64,000 bases of DNA. Source: Lepidostoma basale (Eukaryota; Arthropoda; Insecta; Trichoptera; Lepidostomatidae). This document shows, piece by piece, positions 21,921-32,298 of the stretch. The position numbers and the translations under genes were made by a program. The notes under the pieces were generated by a model. It was given only the letters and a program-made list of their open reading frames with translations. It was not told the DNA's origin and ran no database searches. Numbering within the stretch: the first letter of the stretch is position 1; the number at the start of each line of letters is the position of its first letter. The stretch is taken from assembly GCA_022606425.2 (NCBI GenBank), contig JAHDVF020000016.1, forward strand, positions 3,564,501-3,628,500. Direction: 5' to 3'.

Positions 21921-23280
21921 CAAACCATTACGCCGTTTCCCCGCAGGAGTAGGCAGAGAGAATGAACCGCCACACTACTCTATCCTGACATACTCGTACC
22001 TCTCTAGCTTCCTCTACATTCATACATCGAGTCATACACGCACGTCGATTCTTCCGGCTTCTGACATGACCAACCTTTAATATTTGATTAATTTGGTCTT
22101 GCCATGTTTTCCTCGGTCTACCTCGACTCTTACTCCATTTACATCGTATACTTTTTTAACCATTATTTCTTCACCCATGCTCTCCATATGTCCGAACCAA
22201 CGCAACGATCCTTTCATAATTTTGTTCATAATACCTTATTTCGCTCTACATTCCTTCCTAATATCAGCATTTAAGATTCTGTCGTACATCGTTCTACCAC
22301 ACATACGTCTTAGGGACCTCATCTCTACCGCGTTTATTCTGCTCTCATCTTTCTTCTACCACTTCCATGCTTCGCTTCCATACATAAGGGTTGGGACTTG
22401 TGTGTGACTCCATTGTGAACGGCCATTTTCGCTTTCATTGATAAATTCTTGTTTCCAATAACTACTTTTAAAGCTCCATTCACTTTGTTACCCGCACCAA
22501 CCCTTCTTTCAACATCTCTGTCCGTTCGGTCATCCGCTGTGAACATGCTACCTAAATACACAAATTTCCTCACCTGTTCCAAGTTCTCTTTATTTGCACT
22601 TATATTACAAACTGTCATTTGCTCTTCCCTTTCAAAAACTAACACCTTTGACTTTCCGACATTCATCATTAAATCGTTCGACTTGTATACCTCATACATT
22701 CTCGACACCAAGCTTGTAATTCGTCCGCACTATCCGCAACGAGAACGGCATCGTCCGCGTAAAGCAGACAATTTACAGACAGATCACTCATCTTAGCACC
22801 AGCATTTATACCTTTAAGTTCTTTCATACACTTGTCCATATACAGATTGAACAACCATGGAGACATCACGCAGCCCTGCTTAACACCCTTCGTGATATCA
22901 AAACAGGGCGTGATGTCCCCATTTACCCTAACACTGGCAGTGCTCCCTTCGTAGAGAGAAGCAACTGCCCGTATCAGTTTTGTGCTCAATCCGTATTCGG
23001 ACAAGATTGACCAGAGTTTATCTCTGTTCACTAAGTAATAAGCTTTTTGCAAATCGACAAACGCACAGAAAAGCTTACGGTTTTTAGCCATAAACTTCTC
23101 CGCAAGCGTTCGAAGTGCAAAAATCTGATCCCTACATCCTCTTCCGGTCATAAAAGCGCATTGAACATCCCATACTTTTTCAGTCGTGGTCTTTTTTACT
23201 CTTTCTATTAAAATTCGACCGTAGAGTTTACCAACGGCGCTTAATAGACTTAGAAACTTGCCGAAGTTAAAAATCAAATG
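21921..23280 (-). pseudogene. LINE-beta reverse transcriptase, palm to 3' end (best RT core in the window)
   Basis: Encodes most of a LINE RT on the minus strand. The first frame (202 codons from 23277) carries VWDVQCAFMTGRGCRDQIFA, motif A as AFVDLQKAYYL (D kept, the usual YDR changed to YYL), ITKGVKQGCVMSPWLFNLYM (motif B) and LLYADDAVLVADS (motif C, both Asp kept). A frameshift near 22700 leads to SRMYEVYKSNDLMMNVGKSK, VRKFVYLGSMF and ERRVGAGNKVNGALK. Further frameshifts and stops follow through GSLRWFGHMESMGEE to the 3' UTR (GGGGAAACGGCGTAATGG) and a (GTT)n tail at 21907-21930. 5'-truncated: no endonuclease domain. Dead as it stands. Confidence 0.85.
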
Positions 23281-23330
23281 AAATTAAACTGAATATATAT
23301 ATTATAAAATTCCAGATAATTAGTTTTCAA

Positions 23331-24068
23331 TACAGGGTGTCCAAGATCTCGACGTCAACCCGAAAACAGATGATAGGGCAAGTCATGTTGGTTATGAGAA
23401 TTTTTTTTTTAAAAAATGGTTCCATCTGCCCGGATGCCCGTCGAAATTTTTTATTTTTTTATTTTTATTTCTTGTATACAACAGGTGTGTGTCTATTCGT
23501 CTCACACTTTAGTAAAAACGGCGTCACTATCTGTCTCGCTCACACTCCGAAAAACGACTTTTAGTCTCTCAGAAAAAATTGTTCAAAACTGGATTTTATT
23601 ACAAAAAAAATTGTCCACACCTAATCTAAGAAATAATCAAGCAAGTGTCATACCATTTTGGAATTCTCATTAAATGCGTCAACTTTTAAAGTTACTTGCC
23701 AAAATAGCGTAGTACATTTTATTTTCAATACAGTCAGTTAAAATTGGGCGTAGTTTTAATTTTGAACACTTGGTTGGGCAAAAAGTAACATTTTCTTCCA
23801 AGCTAAACTAAGTAACTATAAATTTTAGGCAACAATTTATAGAAACATTATTCAGAATTTCATGATAAAAATAAAAATTAACAAAAGTAAAGATTTGTAG
23901 AAACGGGAGTTAAAAGACCATCACAGGGTGTTGATTTTCTCGATTTGTTTTAAATGCCTATAATTTCAAAAATACAAAAAAAGATTTTTTTTACATTTTT
24001 CTCATAACCAGCATGACTTGCGCTATCATCTGTTTCCGGGTTGACGTCGAGATCTCGGACACCCTGTA
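23331..24068. mobile_element. MITE, 734 bp, ~70-bp terminal inverted repeats, TA-flanked
   Basis: The left end CAGGGTGTCCAAGATCTCGA at 23333 matches the complement of the right end (CAGGGTGTCCGAGATCTCGA, reading back from 24066). The match continues for about 70 bp with roughly four differences, through GTTGGTTATGAGAA. TA dinucleotides flank both ends. The interior is AT-rich, with no transposase motif in the 75- and 85-codon frames. CTTGTATACAACAGG at 23472-23486 resembles the tail of the SINE at 44.4 kb. Confidence 0.9.
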
Positions 24069-25089
24069 TATAGCCGCGGTCCACAAATTAGATTAGGGGC
24101 GAAATCTAGTGTTAATAACCATATTTGCGCATCATATACTGAAGGCTTGTATATTTTTAGAATGCACTCTGCACGTTACAAACCCAGCATGACTGACAAA
24201 CAAAATATGTAATATTTAACATTTCAGTATTTCAATACCCTTAAATACAACTAAAAACCCATGCAAATAAATTAAAACAAATTTAACTCTGGTTCGGCTG
24301 AAACCACATTATTTAATAATGACGTTACTATTTACGTAATTGATATTGTTCAAGATTGTGTTAATAATGAAGGAAATCGATCTCCCTAACAATGTATTTA
24401 TGTAATATATCTTTGTTTAACATGATTAATGAAACATTTTTTATCCAATAATTAATATTTAATGAATAAATATGAATAAAAGAATACATATTGGTACATG
24501 CTTTCAATATTATAAGAGACGCGTTTATTTACCCCTATTTAACCTTTGCCTATTGTAAACATATATTCCAAAACAATCGTTCTTACGGAGTAAACTCTGT
24601 TCGCGTGTCGGAGCTGACACGTGCCATTTTTTTATTTGAATTTTAAATGAGATAGATATATCCCAAACTCTTTTCATCTTAGCCTTAATTCCTAGAGTCG
24701 GTCCTCAATCCTGGCTCATCTCCTAACACAAGTTGCTGGTGTTAAATTCCTTCTTTGATGTCTCTCACATATCATTACTTCGTTCCTTCTTCCTTTGCCT
24801 TTCATCGGCCTCTTTTTCTATAAATATGGTGCCAGTCATTTTTTGTTGGACTCCCATATATCCTTGCTCTCCAGCACGCGCCTTCCATATCATCAGACTG
24901 AAATTCCTTCCTGCTCGTCGTCCTCATCGTCTCATCGTCCACGCGGCCTTCTTTATATTTACCCGTATTCTAAATTTGTAAAGGAAAAGTCTTACTTATC
25001 TACAGTTGTATCGAAACAATATAATAAAGTGGCGTAAAAACAAAATATGGACATTTTCATGGACGAAACAAAACATACCAAAGTAAATT
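24069..25089. other. Non-coding stretch
   Basis: The 24.7-25.0 kb part is pyrimidine-rich and more GC-rich (CTGCTCGTCGTCCTCATCGT). Two overlapping open frames there share no motif I know. It could be a decayed minus-strand LINE end. Confidence 0.35.
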
Positions 25090-25322
25090 TATTGTTTTTT
25101 GAACAATGATGTAAAACTCCATATTAAATAATTAATACGAATAAAACGTCAGTTTTCTAGAAGTTTTATTGTGTATTATGTGATTGACATATATCGCCTG
25201 TCTGAGGCATTATCAATTATTCTCAAAAACATTTAATAATACCTTAGACAGGCGAAATATGTCATTATCTTAAAATATAATAAAACTTTTAGAAGACAGA
25301 CGTTTTCATTTAAAAAGAAAAG
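25090..25322. repeat. Family B inverted-pair (foldback) element
   Basis: Left arm AACAATGATGTAAAACTCCA through TTTTCTAGAAGTTTTATTGT, inner modules at 25187-25215 (minus, TTGATAATGCC...GGCGATATATG) and 25232-25262 (plus, AATACCTTAGACAGGCGAAA), and right arm ending TTTTAGAAGACAGACG, then TTTTCATTT. The two halves are inverted copies about 115 bp long with a short centre. No coding sequence. Confidence 0.8.
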
Positions 25323-26277
25323 TATAAATTACGTATTTAAATGTGTTCATTGAAAATGCAAAGAAAAACATGAAAGTGTATTTTAATTTATACAGATTAA
25401 TAGTGTTTTGGTAACAATTTACATCCTAAAAAGTTCGGTAGAGGCCACGAGGCCACATGTTGTGAAAAGCACCTAATAAAATTAACGTCGTAAAGTCAGA
25501 ACTAAACTGCGGAATAACGAAATAACACCATTACATTAAGGTTTGCAGATTGCCTTATAAATAGTTTTCCCAGCCACTCATGTCTGTTAGGAGACCTTGC
25601 CAAACCGGAGCTTTTACATTATTGGTGAAGTTTGCATCGAAGTTTACTAGCTGCTGTATATGGTTGCTGATTAAAAATATATACGTTTCATTGATTTATA
25701 TTATATAGACGATCTAATAATATCAGCTGAGCTCTTCAAGACACTTAACTTCTTGAGTAGTAAAACATTAATAACATTTACGGAACAACGTTTTTTCAGT
25801 TTGCAAAGCATTTAATTAGCCAGTAAATTATTTAAATTTGTGTATACATATAAATGTCTCCGGTAGTCCAAATTTAGGCAAAATCTGGGAATATTCGAAA
25901 AATTATAAATGAGCCCTAAGCACGAGGCCATTCGCTATCAGACCATGTATTCAATGGCCCCACGGTTGGGACCGTATCCACGGAGAGGTTAATTCACACA
26001 ATATTGTTAACAAATAATCAGTTATAAAAAACGTAAAAAGTGAAGACGATAAGCCCAAACATTAAATAAATCCCAAGGCAAACAGAATATTCAAACAATC
26101 ATTAAAGAAAGAAAATAACAACCACCAGCGCATTACCTTAAAAAAGAATAAACTAGTTTTCTCCTGGGATCGACGAGTGGAGGCGGTTGTTGCGGAAAAT
26201 ATATAAGGCGGATAATTATATAAAATAAGTAATTAACCATTAGCTTTTTAACAAAAATTTACTAAACAAATTCTGCT
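25323..26277. other. AT-rich non-coding stretch
   Basis: A less AT-rich part (25900-25995) is unassigned. No repeat or protein motif recognised. Confidence 0.4.
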
Positions 26278-26445
26278 TCTTCTTCTTCCTTAGCTATCTC
26301 TCCACCGCTGGACGTAGGACTCTTCAAACATTCTCCATTATTATTTATCCTGTGTGACTCTCATCCATCACCTTCCGCGACTGGAATAAGGTAGTTAGCT
26401 CATATTTCTTGGGGTCGACCGTTGCTCCTTTTTTCCTCCCATGGT
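26278..26445 (-). pseudogene. LINE extreme 3' end, decayed
   Basis: The minus strand ends in (GAA)n (TTCTTCTTC at 26277-26287) preceded by CGTCCAGCGGTGGAGAG, the usual CAGCAGTGGA...AGG ending of QDDGRW-type LINEs (compare 11.9 and 54.96 kb). Upstream reading is too broken to quote. Confidence 0.45.
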
Positions 26446-27779
26446 CTCTATTTCAAGACTTTGAAAAAATTGTATATCTTATATTGAAAATAAAAGTATT
26501 TAAAAAAAATTAATAACGAAATTTGTGAAATTTTCCAAAAATTATCTTCTTGTTCAATGTCAATAGCAAGCCTGTTTTGTAGGAATAACTCTAAAAATGA
26601 GCATATATTTTATCTTTCCTTCTCATTATGGCAGAAGGTTGATGTGTCATGTCCAAGGGCGCCGTCTGTTTCAATAATACCACATGTGGAGGCACCTGGC
26701 TTGTCCTCCTTAACCTAAAATTGTTCTAGCAACAATGTATTGTATAAACGGATTGTAGTAATGAGCCGAGAAATTTTTACTACGAGAATTAATGACGCAT
26801 ACAATTTTCTTTATTGCTTCTGCATCTGACAAGAAAAAGTTTTAATTTATGAAGGAAGCAAAATAAAAATGGGGAATAATTTACATGCTTTAGCGCCGCT
26901 ACGTATGAAAATAAACACGAAATCTTGGAGTGCTTAGCGCTGCTCATTAATTTGGTATTAATGGCGTAAAATGAAGGTGAATCAAGCCGAGCTCATATGG
27001 AACATAGCGAACACGTCAATTATTCGAGCAGAAAATACAATCCGCGAACAAGTTTGTTTATAAAGGCGAAGTTCTTAATTAAGCGCTAAGCAGAAACACC
27101 AACCCCTAAGTTTAGAAGATTTGTATCCGTCTCTTGATTCTTACCAAACTGTATAAGTCATTCAATTATAGCGAAACTGATTAAATTGTTCGATGCCTGT
27201 GGTAGGGGTTGGTAATCATCTAAAGAAAATTATGAACTAGCTTAAATTTCTAATTAATATACCCTTAGGCATACATTACTTACCTTGGAAATACAATATT
27301 TGCGTCGATATAATTTACGAAACACGTCAAAGAAAAATAAGTATTCGGTTTTCAAATATCGTGTATTATTCTAAAATGAATTCTCATGGGAGGTATTAAA
27401 TTAGGTTAGCGTGTTCTGTTTCCAATAAAGTACCAAATGACGTGTACTTAACCATTCTCTATTTTAATTGCAACTTTTTAAATTCATTAGTGAATAAGAA
27501 ATGTAAGATAAACAGTTGACAGAATTGACTGTACAAAATTGCTCTCCTATATCCTCTTAATTTAGGAAATCGCATTAAAAATCAATTACGTTGAATAATT
27601 TCCTTTTTTTATTATATTCGATGGTATAAATATCGGACTTTATGAGTTTTCATAAACAATATGTAATGTAAGAAAAATAACAGGTTTGTTAGGAGTATTT
27701 AACCGAAAAAAATATTTTGATATTCATGTTTTGCGTCATTCTTATCACGATTCACAGTGTTGTAGTTTGAAGTCTGTTA
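26446..27779. other. AT-rich non-coding stretch
   Basis: 1.3 kb, nothing recognised. A GC-richer patch near 26640-26710 is unassigned. Confidence 0.4.
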
Positions 27780-27799
27780 GATTTCTGTGTTTTCTACTT

Positions 27800-28190
27800 T
27801 GACGTCCTCGAATTAAGTGCTGTTTTTAGAGTGCACTTATAGTGACGGCCTCGTGTTAATATCATCAGTGTGATGGAGTCCTCGCATTTGGTGCTGTCGA
27901 CGCCTTTTGCCTTCGACGCACAGATTTCCCGTTCCCGTTCTAAGTGTTGGTGTACGGATCCTCGCATCCAGTGCTGCCCCACCCACTGAGACCTCATCAA
28001 CACCAGCTTTTTCTGCCACCAAGCATCCTGCGCCCACAATGGCAGACTCTACCGCTTTTTAAAGTGTTGGTGTCGGCTTCTTCGCATCCAGTGCTGTTAC
28101 ATCCAGTGCGGCAATATCTTCATCAGCCTTCGATTACCTGCACAGTTACCAGGTTCCTGTTTCTGTCACCGCCCATCGAATGTTGAAATT
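27800..28190 (+). repeat. Degenerate array of an 18-bp motif
   Basis: TCCTCG(C/A)AT(CC/TT)(A/G)GTGCTG occurs at about 27804, 27880, 27958 and 28079, with shorter echoes (CATCCAGTGCGG). Spacing is uneven (about 76, 78 and 121). The region is far more GC-rich than its surroundings. Open frames of 66-81 codons on both strands are by-products of this composition. Confidence 0.6.
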
Positions 28191-28507
28191 TATTGGCATC
28201 AGTCTTCGTGTGTATTTGTGTGTATAAACATTTTAGTATAAGTCAATTAGTTTTCAAGTATTTTCTTTAGTAATATGTGTTGTTTATTAATAAATCTCCC
28301 CTTTTCTTTTTCCAATTCCAAGAAGTGTCATATTTGTAATTTTTTGGGTAAAACCTATAATTAGCATAATTAGGCTGTTTAAAATTCAGATTGTTAGTAG
28401 GTAAACATTTCTTGGAATTTTCACTTATTGTTATTGTATTAGTTTGTAATAGGAATACCCGGAATATCGTTATAAATTAATTTTTGTATTATATAGAATG
28501 TTACTAT

Positions 28508-28541
28508 AATAACAGTAGGTACTTATGTACCTACTGTTATT
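28508..28541. repeat. 15-bp perfect hairpin
   Basis: AATAACAGTAGGTAC, loop TTAT, GTACCTACTGTTATT: perfect complementarity of 28508-28522 with 28527-28541. It lies 35 bp upstream of a LINE-beta 5' end. No T-run follows, so it is not a bacterial-type terminator. Confidence 0.85.
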
Positions 28542-28575
28542 TGTTCCTTAGCTGTATAATGTATTAATATTAAGT

Positions 28576-29275
28576 GGGCGCGGGAGTAATGCCGATGAGG
28601 CACGCAACCCATCACGCCGCATCTCCCGAGATGGCGAACAGAGGAGGGTAGAGTGCCAGATTGGTACGTGGAATGTAAGAGGAGGAATGGAAAGAAAGAT
28701 GAATGAAATGTGTATTGAAATGAAAAGACATTGCGTAAACATCCTGTGCGTGACTGAGAGTATGATGAAAGAGAGAGAAATGAAGGAGCATGGCTGTACG
28801 CTTGTAATGGGATGAGATTGCTTGATGTATGTCTGGAATGGAACCTCTTTGTGGCGAATACTATTTTCGACCACAAGAGAATCCATATGTATACATGGCA
28901 AAGAGGGAATGAGAGAACGATGATTGATTATGTTGCAATTGACTCTAGACTGAGAGGCGACATGGTGGATACCAGAGTGTACAGGGGAGCCGAACTCGAG
29001 ACGGACCACTTCTTGGTGGTTGCTAGAGTGATCTTGTTTCGAGGATGGCGATCCAGGACCCGCAAAATAGTGTCTGCCCTGTCTAGAGTCAAAACCGAAA
29101 AACTGCAAAATAACGAAGTGAAAGAGAAGTATGTTAATACAGTTAATACGAGAATGAGCAAATATGAGATGGATGATTTAAGTGTAGATGGAAAGTGGAA
29201 CCATCTGAAAGAAAGTTTATATGAAGGAGCAAAAGAAGTATGCGGGACGTGTAAGACAGGAAGAATGAATATTAT
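28576..29275 (+). pseudogene. LINE-beta 5' UTR and apurinic endonuclease domain
   Basis: Begins with the family 5' UTR (GCGGGAGTAATGCCGATGAG, CACGCCGCATCTCCCGAG, GATGGCGAACAGAGGAGG). Then GTWNVRGGMERKMNE, CVNILCVTESMMKE (the N-terminal endonuclease WNVRG and N.L...E motifs). A deletion near 28800-28815 removes the middle. Reading resumes as RLLDVCLEWNLFVANTIF, YTWQRGNERTMIDYVAID, then GAELETDHFLVV (the conserved D.F.......SDH-type motif, here TDHFLV) and linker sequence to about 29270. The RT domain is missing. It is the only 5' end with coding sequence in this window. Confidence 0.75.
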
Positions 29276-29299
29276 ATGGCCGAGCCATAGAGGGCTCCC

Positions 29300-29400
29300 T
29301 CCGCTTATCCGAAGCTGTTATAGGCGCAGCGGCAACAGTTTTTTGTAACACCTGATTATGCCAACATCGGTTGGCGAAACAGCTGTCGCGACACTCTCAA
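29300..29400 (+). repeat. Family A module with perfect stem
   Basis: CTGATTA (29352-29358), T, GCCAAC, loop ATCG, GTTGGC, GAAACAGCTGTC to 29387. The stem GCCAAC/GTTGGC replaces GTCAAC/GTTGAC of other copies with a compensating change. It is preceded at 29308 by CGAAGCTGTTATAGGCGCAG, also present at 11.19 kb. Confidence 0.7.
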
Positions 29401-30149
29401 TGAATACAAAGAAATTGTGATATTATAACAGTGGTTTAAAATTTTAACAATAATAATGGACCAAACAAATTTTTCTATGTATATATTTTTACAGAATGAT
29501 TTTTCATCCCCAAAATAGGAAATATACATTTCAAAATCAATAAATAAAAAAGGAATTAATGACCCAAAAAAGAAATAACAACCGCTTGCATAGTTGTTAA
29601 ATTGCTGGTAAAGCATTAAATATTAATGCTTCACGGTCCGCCAATAGGGAACGAGATAACCATCCCCACACTCGAACCATTGCCGATCATTTTTCTACGT
29701 CAAGAGTGCTTCTTTTAATGGAACATTTCCACGTGAAACTACAAACAACGGCAAGAAGCGCGCGACGCCGACGCCACAATACCGGCGTCCCAGAATACGA
29801 AGCGCTTCCGGAAATCCGTGAGCAAAGGAAAACATTACCTGCTATCTAAAATGCGTCGAATGGGAATGATTAATGACTTGTTTTGTATAATATCTATTGT
29901 TTTAATCAAACACCGTTATTCAATACTATTCGTATTGCCTTATTATATTTCAATACATAACACATCATTTGTGCTATTGTTTATGGTATGGAAATGTGTT
30001 CAAAATAGATTTGAATTATAATTTACGTTAATAAATAATTATATTATTTAGCTTTAATCGGTTCAAATTTTTGATACAAGTTCTAACTGGTTTCGATAAT
30101 AATTTCGTACAATAATAAATTTAGTAACACTAAGGTATGAATTTTCGAA
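29401..30149. other. Non-coding stretch with a GC-rich island
   Basis: 29635-29825 is GC-rich and CpG-rich (GCGCGCGACGCCGACGCC) in an AT-rich setting. No protein or RNA motif recognised; it could be an element fragment or a conserved non-coding piece. Confidence 0.35.
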
Positions 30150-30680
30150 AAAGATGAAACCATGCGCGTAAATTATGAAAATCTGGAACAAGTTAATGTA
30201 TTTGTATATTTAGGAAACTGTAATAGGAAGGGCGAGTGGAAAGGGATATTTAAAATGACAACAAAGTAAATAATGCATTTATATTTGTCATCGCAAATAA
30301 AAGCCTTTCAAAAAAAAATTAAATGGCAGATACAATGGTGTTTTTGTACCGACCTTTGTTTATGGATGTGAAGCATGGAACTGGCAAGTGAAATGTATGG
30401 ATGTAAAGCATGGAACTGACAATTGTTCCATGCTTTACATCCACCTTTCTTATATAGCTATGGCGGTGCACAATGGTGTTATTTTACCGATTAATATGTA
30501 TGGAACTGGCAAAAAAATGAATGTAGAAATGTTTGAAAAATATTTGAAAAATGTGTGATAAATCTGTATAGGGTATGGTAATGCAAATTTAAGAGGTGAA
30601 TGTTGTGCGAATTTCAGGAGAAACAAAATGAAAACTATGCGGTTAAAATCTCGCGCTTTAATGATGTAAAAAGCGATTTA
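30150..30680 (+). pseudogene. LINE-beta RT fragment with internal rearrangement
   Basis: Reads ENLEQVNVFVYLGN (the VRKFVYLGS motif), degraded ..VNNA region, then VFVPTFVYGCEAWNWQ in another frame (the VLLYGCEAW motif). At 30364-30442 an 18-base piece of the YGCEAW region is present twice in direct order and once inverted, forming a foldback. Later sequence (ERIDECLKV region) is unreadable. Palm motifs are absent. Confidence 0.55.
30399..30442. repeat. 18-bp perfect foldback inside an RT fragment
   Basis: GGATGTAAAGCATGGAAC (30399-30416), loop TGACAATT, GTTCCATGCTTTACATCC (30425-30442). A direct near-copy, GGATGTGAAGCATGGAAC, starts at 30364. Confidence 0.9.
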
Positions 30681-31119
30681 ACAAAATAATGTTCAAAATC
30701 TTGAAATTACAGTAAATATTTGTTTGTGGAAAGAATTGATGAATGTTTAAAAGTTCTGTTATTATCGCTCCGTTCCCGTCCAAATACAAAAACCCGACAT
30801 ACTGTTGTTGTAAAGTGTGCATTAGTATTCATTTGTACCTAATACCTGTACACCTCATTACATTAATTTACATTTCCAAACATTTTTATTTTGTTATCTC
30901 TTCCTTTCTTTCTCTAACCCCCACCACTCTGACTTCAAATTGTTTGTATTTATTTGTACCTAATTACATAAATTTGCATTTCCTAGAAAATTTCTGTGCT
31001 ATTTCAAAGCTAAACCTTTTTCGATTATCCCTTTTCCTCTCGCACCCCCTCCTCTGATTTTACCACCATATATTATTATATTTACATATAAATTTTGTGT
31101 TTTTGTTTAATTTTTATTC
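30681..31119. other. AT-rich, pyrimidine-rich spacer
   Basis: A 104-codon frame (30743-31057) of low complexity has no motif. It contains an imperfect direct repeat (TTTGTACCTAAT..CAT..AAATTTGCATTTCC at 30832 and 30953). Confidence 0.4.
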
Positions 31120-31200
31120 TGGACTGATGAAGCTTGGGTCCAAGCGAAACTAATTGACATCAATTATAATAAACATACCGTGCTGAAATAATACAAAGTT
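31120..31200 (+). repeat. Solo module with exact CTGATGA core
   Basis: CTGATGA (31124-31130), A, GCTTGG, GT, CCAAGC, GAAAC (31146-31150), TAATTGACATC. Perfect 6-bp stem. No partner seen and the CATG-like palindrome is absent. Confidence 0.6.
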
Positions 31201-31399
31201 TTTTTTATATTTTATATTTTAAAATTTATTTTATACTCGTAATAGAAAATGTGTTTATTTGTTATTAATTTTGCACATAATTTTCTATTTTTAGCTTGAG
31301 TTTAACATGTACTACTTTAAATGTTGATGTTCTATCCATATTAAAATTAATAATAATAATTTGAAATTCCTTATTAATACGATATTTATTTAGTTTAAT

Positions 31400-31475
31400 T
31401 CCACTTAGTTTTAAGGCTTTGACCAGTTTCGGCAGCTCGCTGCCATATTCTGGTGAGGACGAAGAAGATGGCAGC
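31400..31475 (-). repeat. Solo module, GGCAGC/GCTGCC stem
   Basis: On the minus strand: CACCAGAATA, T, GGCAGC, GA, GCTGCC, GAAACTGGTC. The CTGATGA half is mutated to CAGAATA, but the stem is perfect. Confidence 0.55.
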
Positions 31476-31980
31476 GAGAGTTAAAGAGAATTAATCTTAA
31501 TATTTATTATGAAGGATTTTTCCTTTCATTATTTATTATGATCTTCTGCCAGGAAATTTCTTTAAACAAAATAAATACAAAAACCTTATTGAAAGTTATC
31601 ATATTACTTTTTTTAAACTTATTTACCTAGATATTTCAAAATAAGTACTACTTTTAATCGAATATTGATTCCCGGTTCACTGTAAGAAGAATTGTATTTA
31701 TTGAGTTTTCTCTTAAAACAAAGGAATAAAAGCTAATTTAGATTACGATGAAAAGAAAATTAACGTACCTTTTATCAAGTTCCAAGGAAAAAGTTAAAAG
31801 CCCTTAAGTGTATACATTCGTTTAGGTATTCATTGCGGAGTTAAATGCCATCCTATAAGTCGTTTATAGTCAATTATAGATGTTGAATAAAAGTATATTC
31901 TTTCCGTTAATTTTGTACTTTGTTTTCTCTAAATTTCTCACAAAATACATTGATCGGACTTATGAGATACTTATCTCGTC
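31476..31980. other. AT-rich spacer
   Basis: Nothing recognised. Confidence 0.4.
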
Positions 31981-31984
31981 TTAG

Positions 31985-32097
31985 TTCGGAGGGGGGGGGG
32001 GGAGTTGTTCCGTCTGGCACAGGACAGAGAGGCCTACGCCATGGTGATAGCCAACGTCGGGGGGGCCTGACATGGCACTCGAAGAAGAAGAATATTA
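31985..32097 (+). pseudogene. LINE-alpha extreme 3' end
   Basis: After a G13 run, LFRLAQDREAYAMVIANVGG (GGA), stop, HGTRRRR and a (GAA)n tail at 32080-32092. A short 5'-truncated LINE-alpha insertion. Confidence 0.65.
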
Positions 32098-32227
32098 ATA
32101 ATATTATTAATCAAAAAATATTTTAAGCTGTAGCAATGCTACAGTCTTTCAGTTAATTAAATTGAACATTTTGAGTGCTTAATTTTTAATACTGATTTTA
32201 TTTGATATATAGGTAAAATCAAAATAT

Positions 32228-32298
32228 TAAGTGTGGCAGTCCATTCGTACTGCCTACCCCATTCGGGAGACGGCGTGATGGTTCGTTAGTTAATAAGA
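32228..32298 (+). mobile_element. LINE-beta extreme 3' end
   Basis: TTAAGTGTGGCAGTCCATTC, ...TTCGGGAGACGGCGTGATGG and TTCGTTAGTTAA: only the last 60-70 bases of a LINE-beta copy. Confidence 0.65.

Noticed and set aside
22084..22796. Plus-strand frames of 107 and 115 codons
   Set aside because: Complement of the minus-strand RT at 21.9-23.3 kb, which carries YADD and other RT motifs.
24733..25037. 80- and 82-codon frames as a possible gene
   Set aside because: Two overlapping frames of pyrimidine-rich sequence without motif; more likely a decayed element end.
28508..28541. Rho-independent terminator
   Set aside because: Eukaryotic sequence, no downstream T-run, no gene ending there.
28523..29161. 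Minus-strand frames of 77-186 codons
   Set aside because: Shadows of the plus-strand LINE-beta endonuclease region; no motif in the minus readings.
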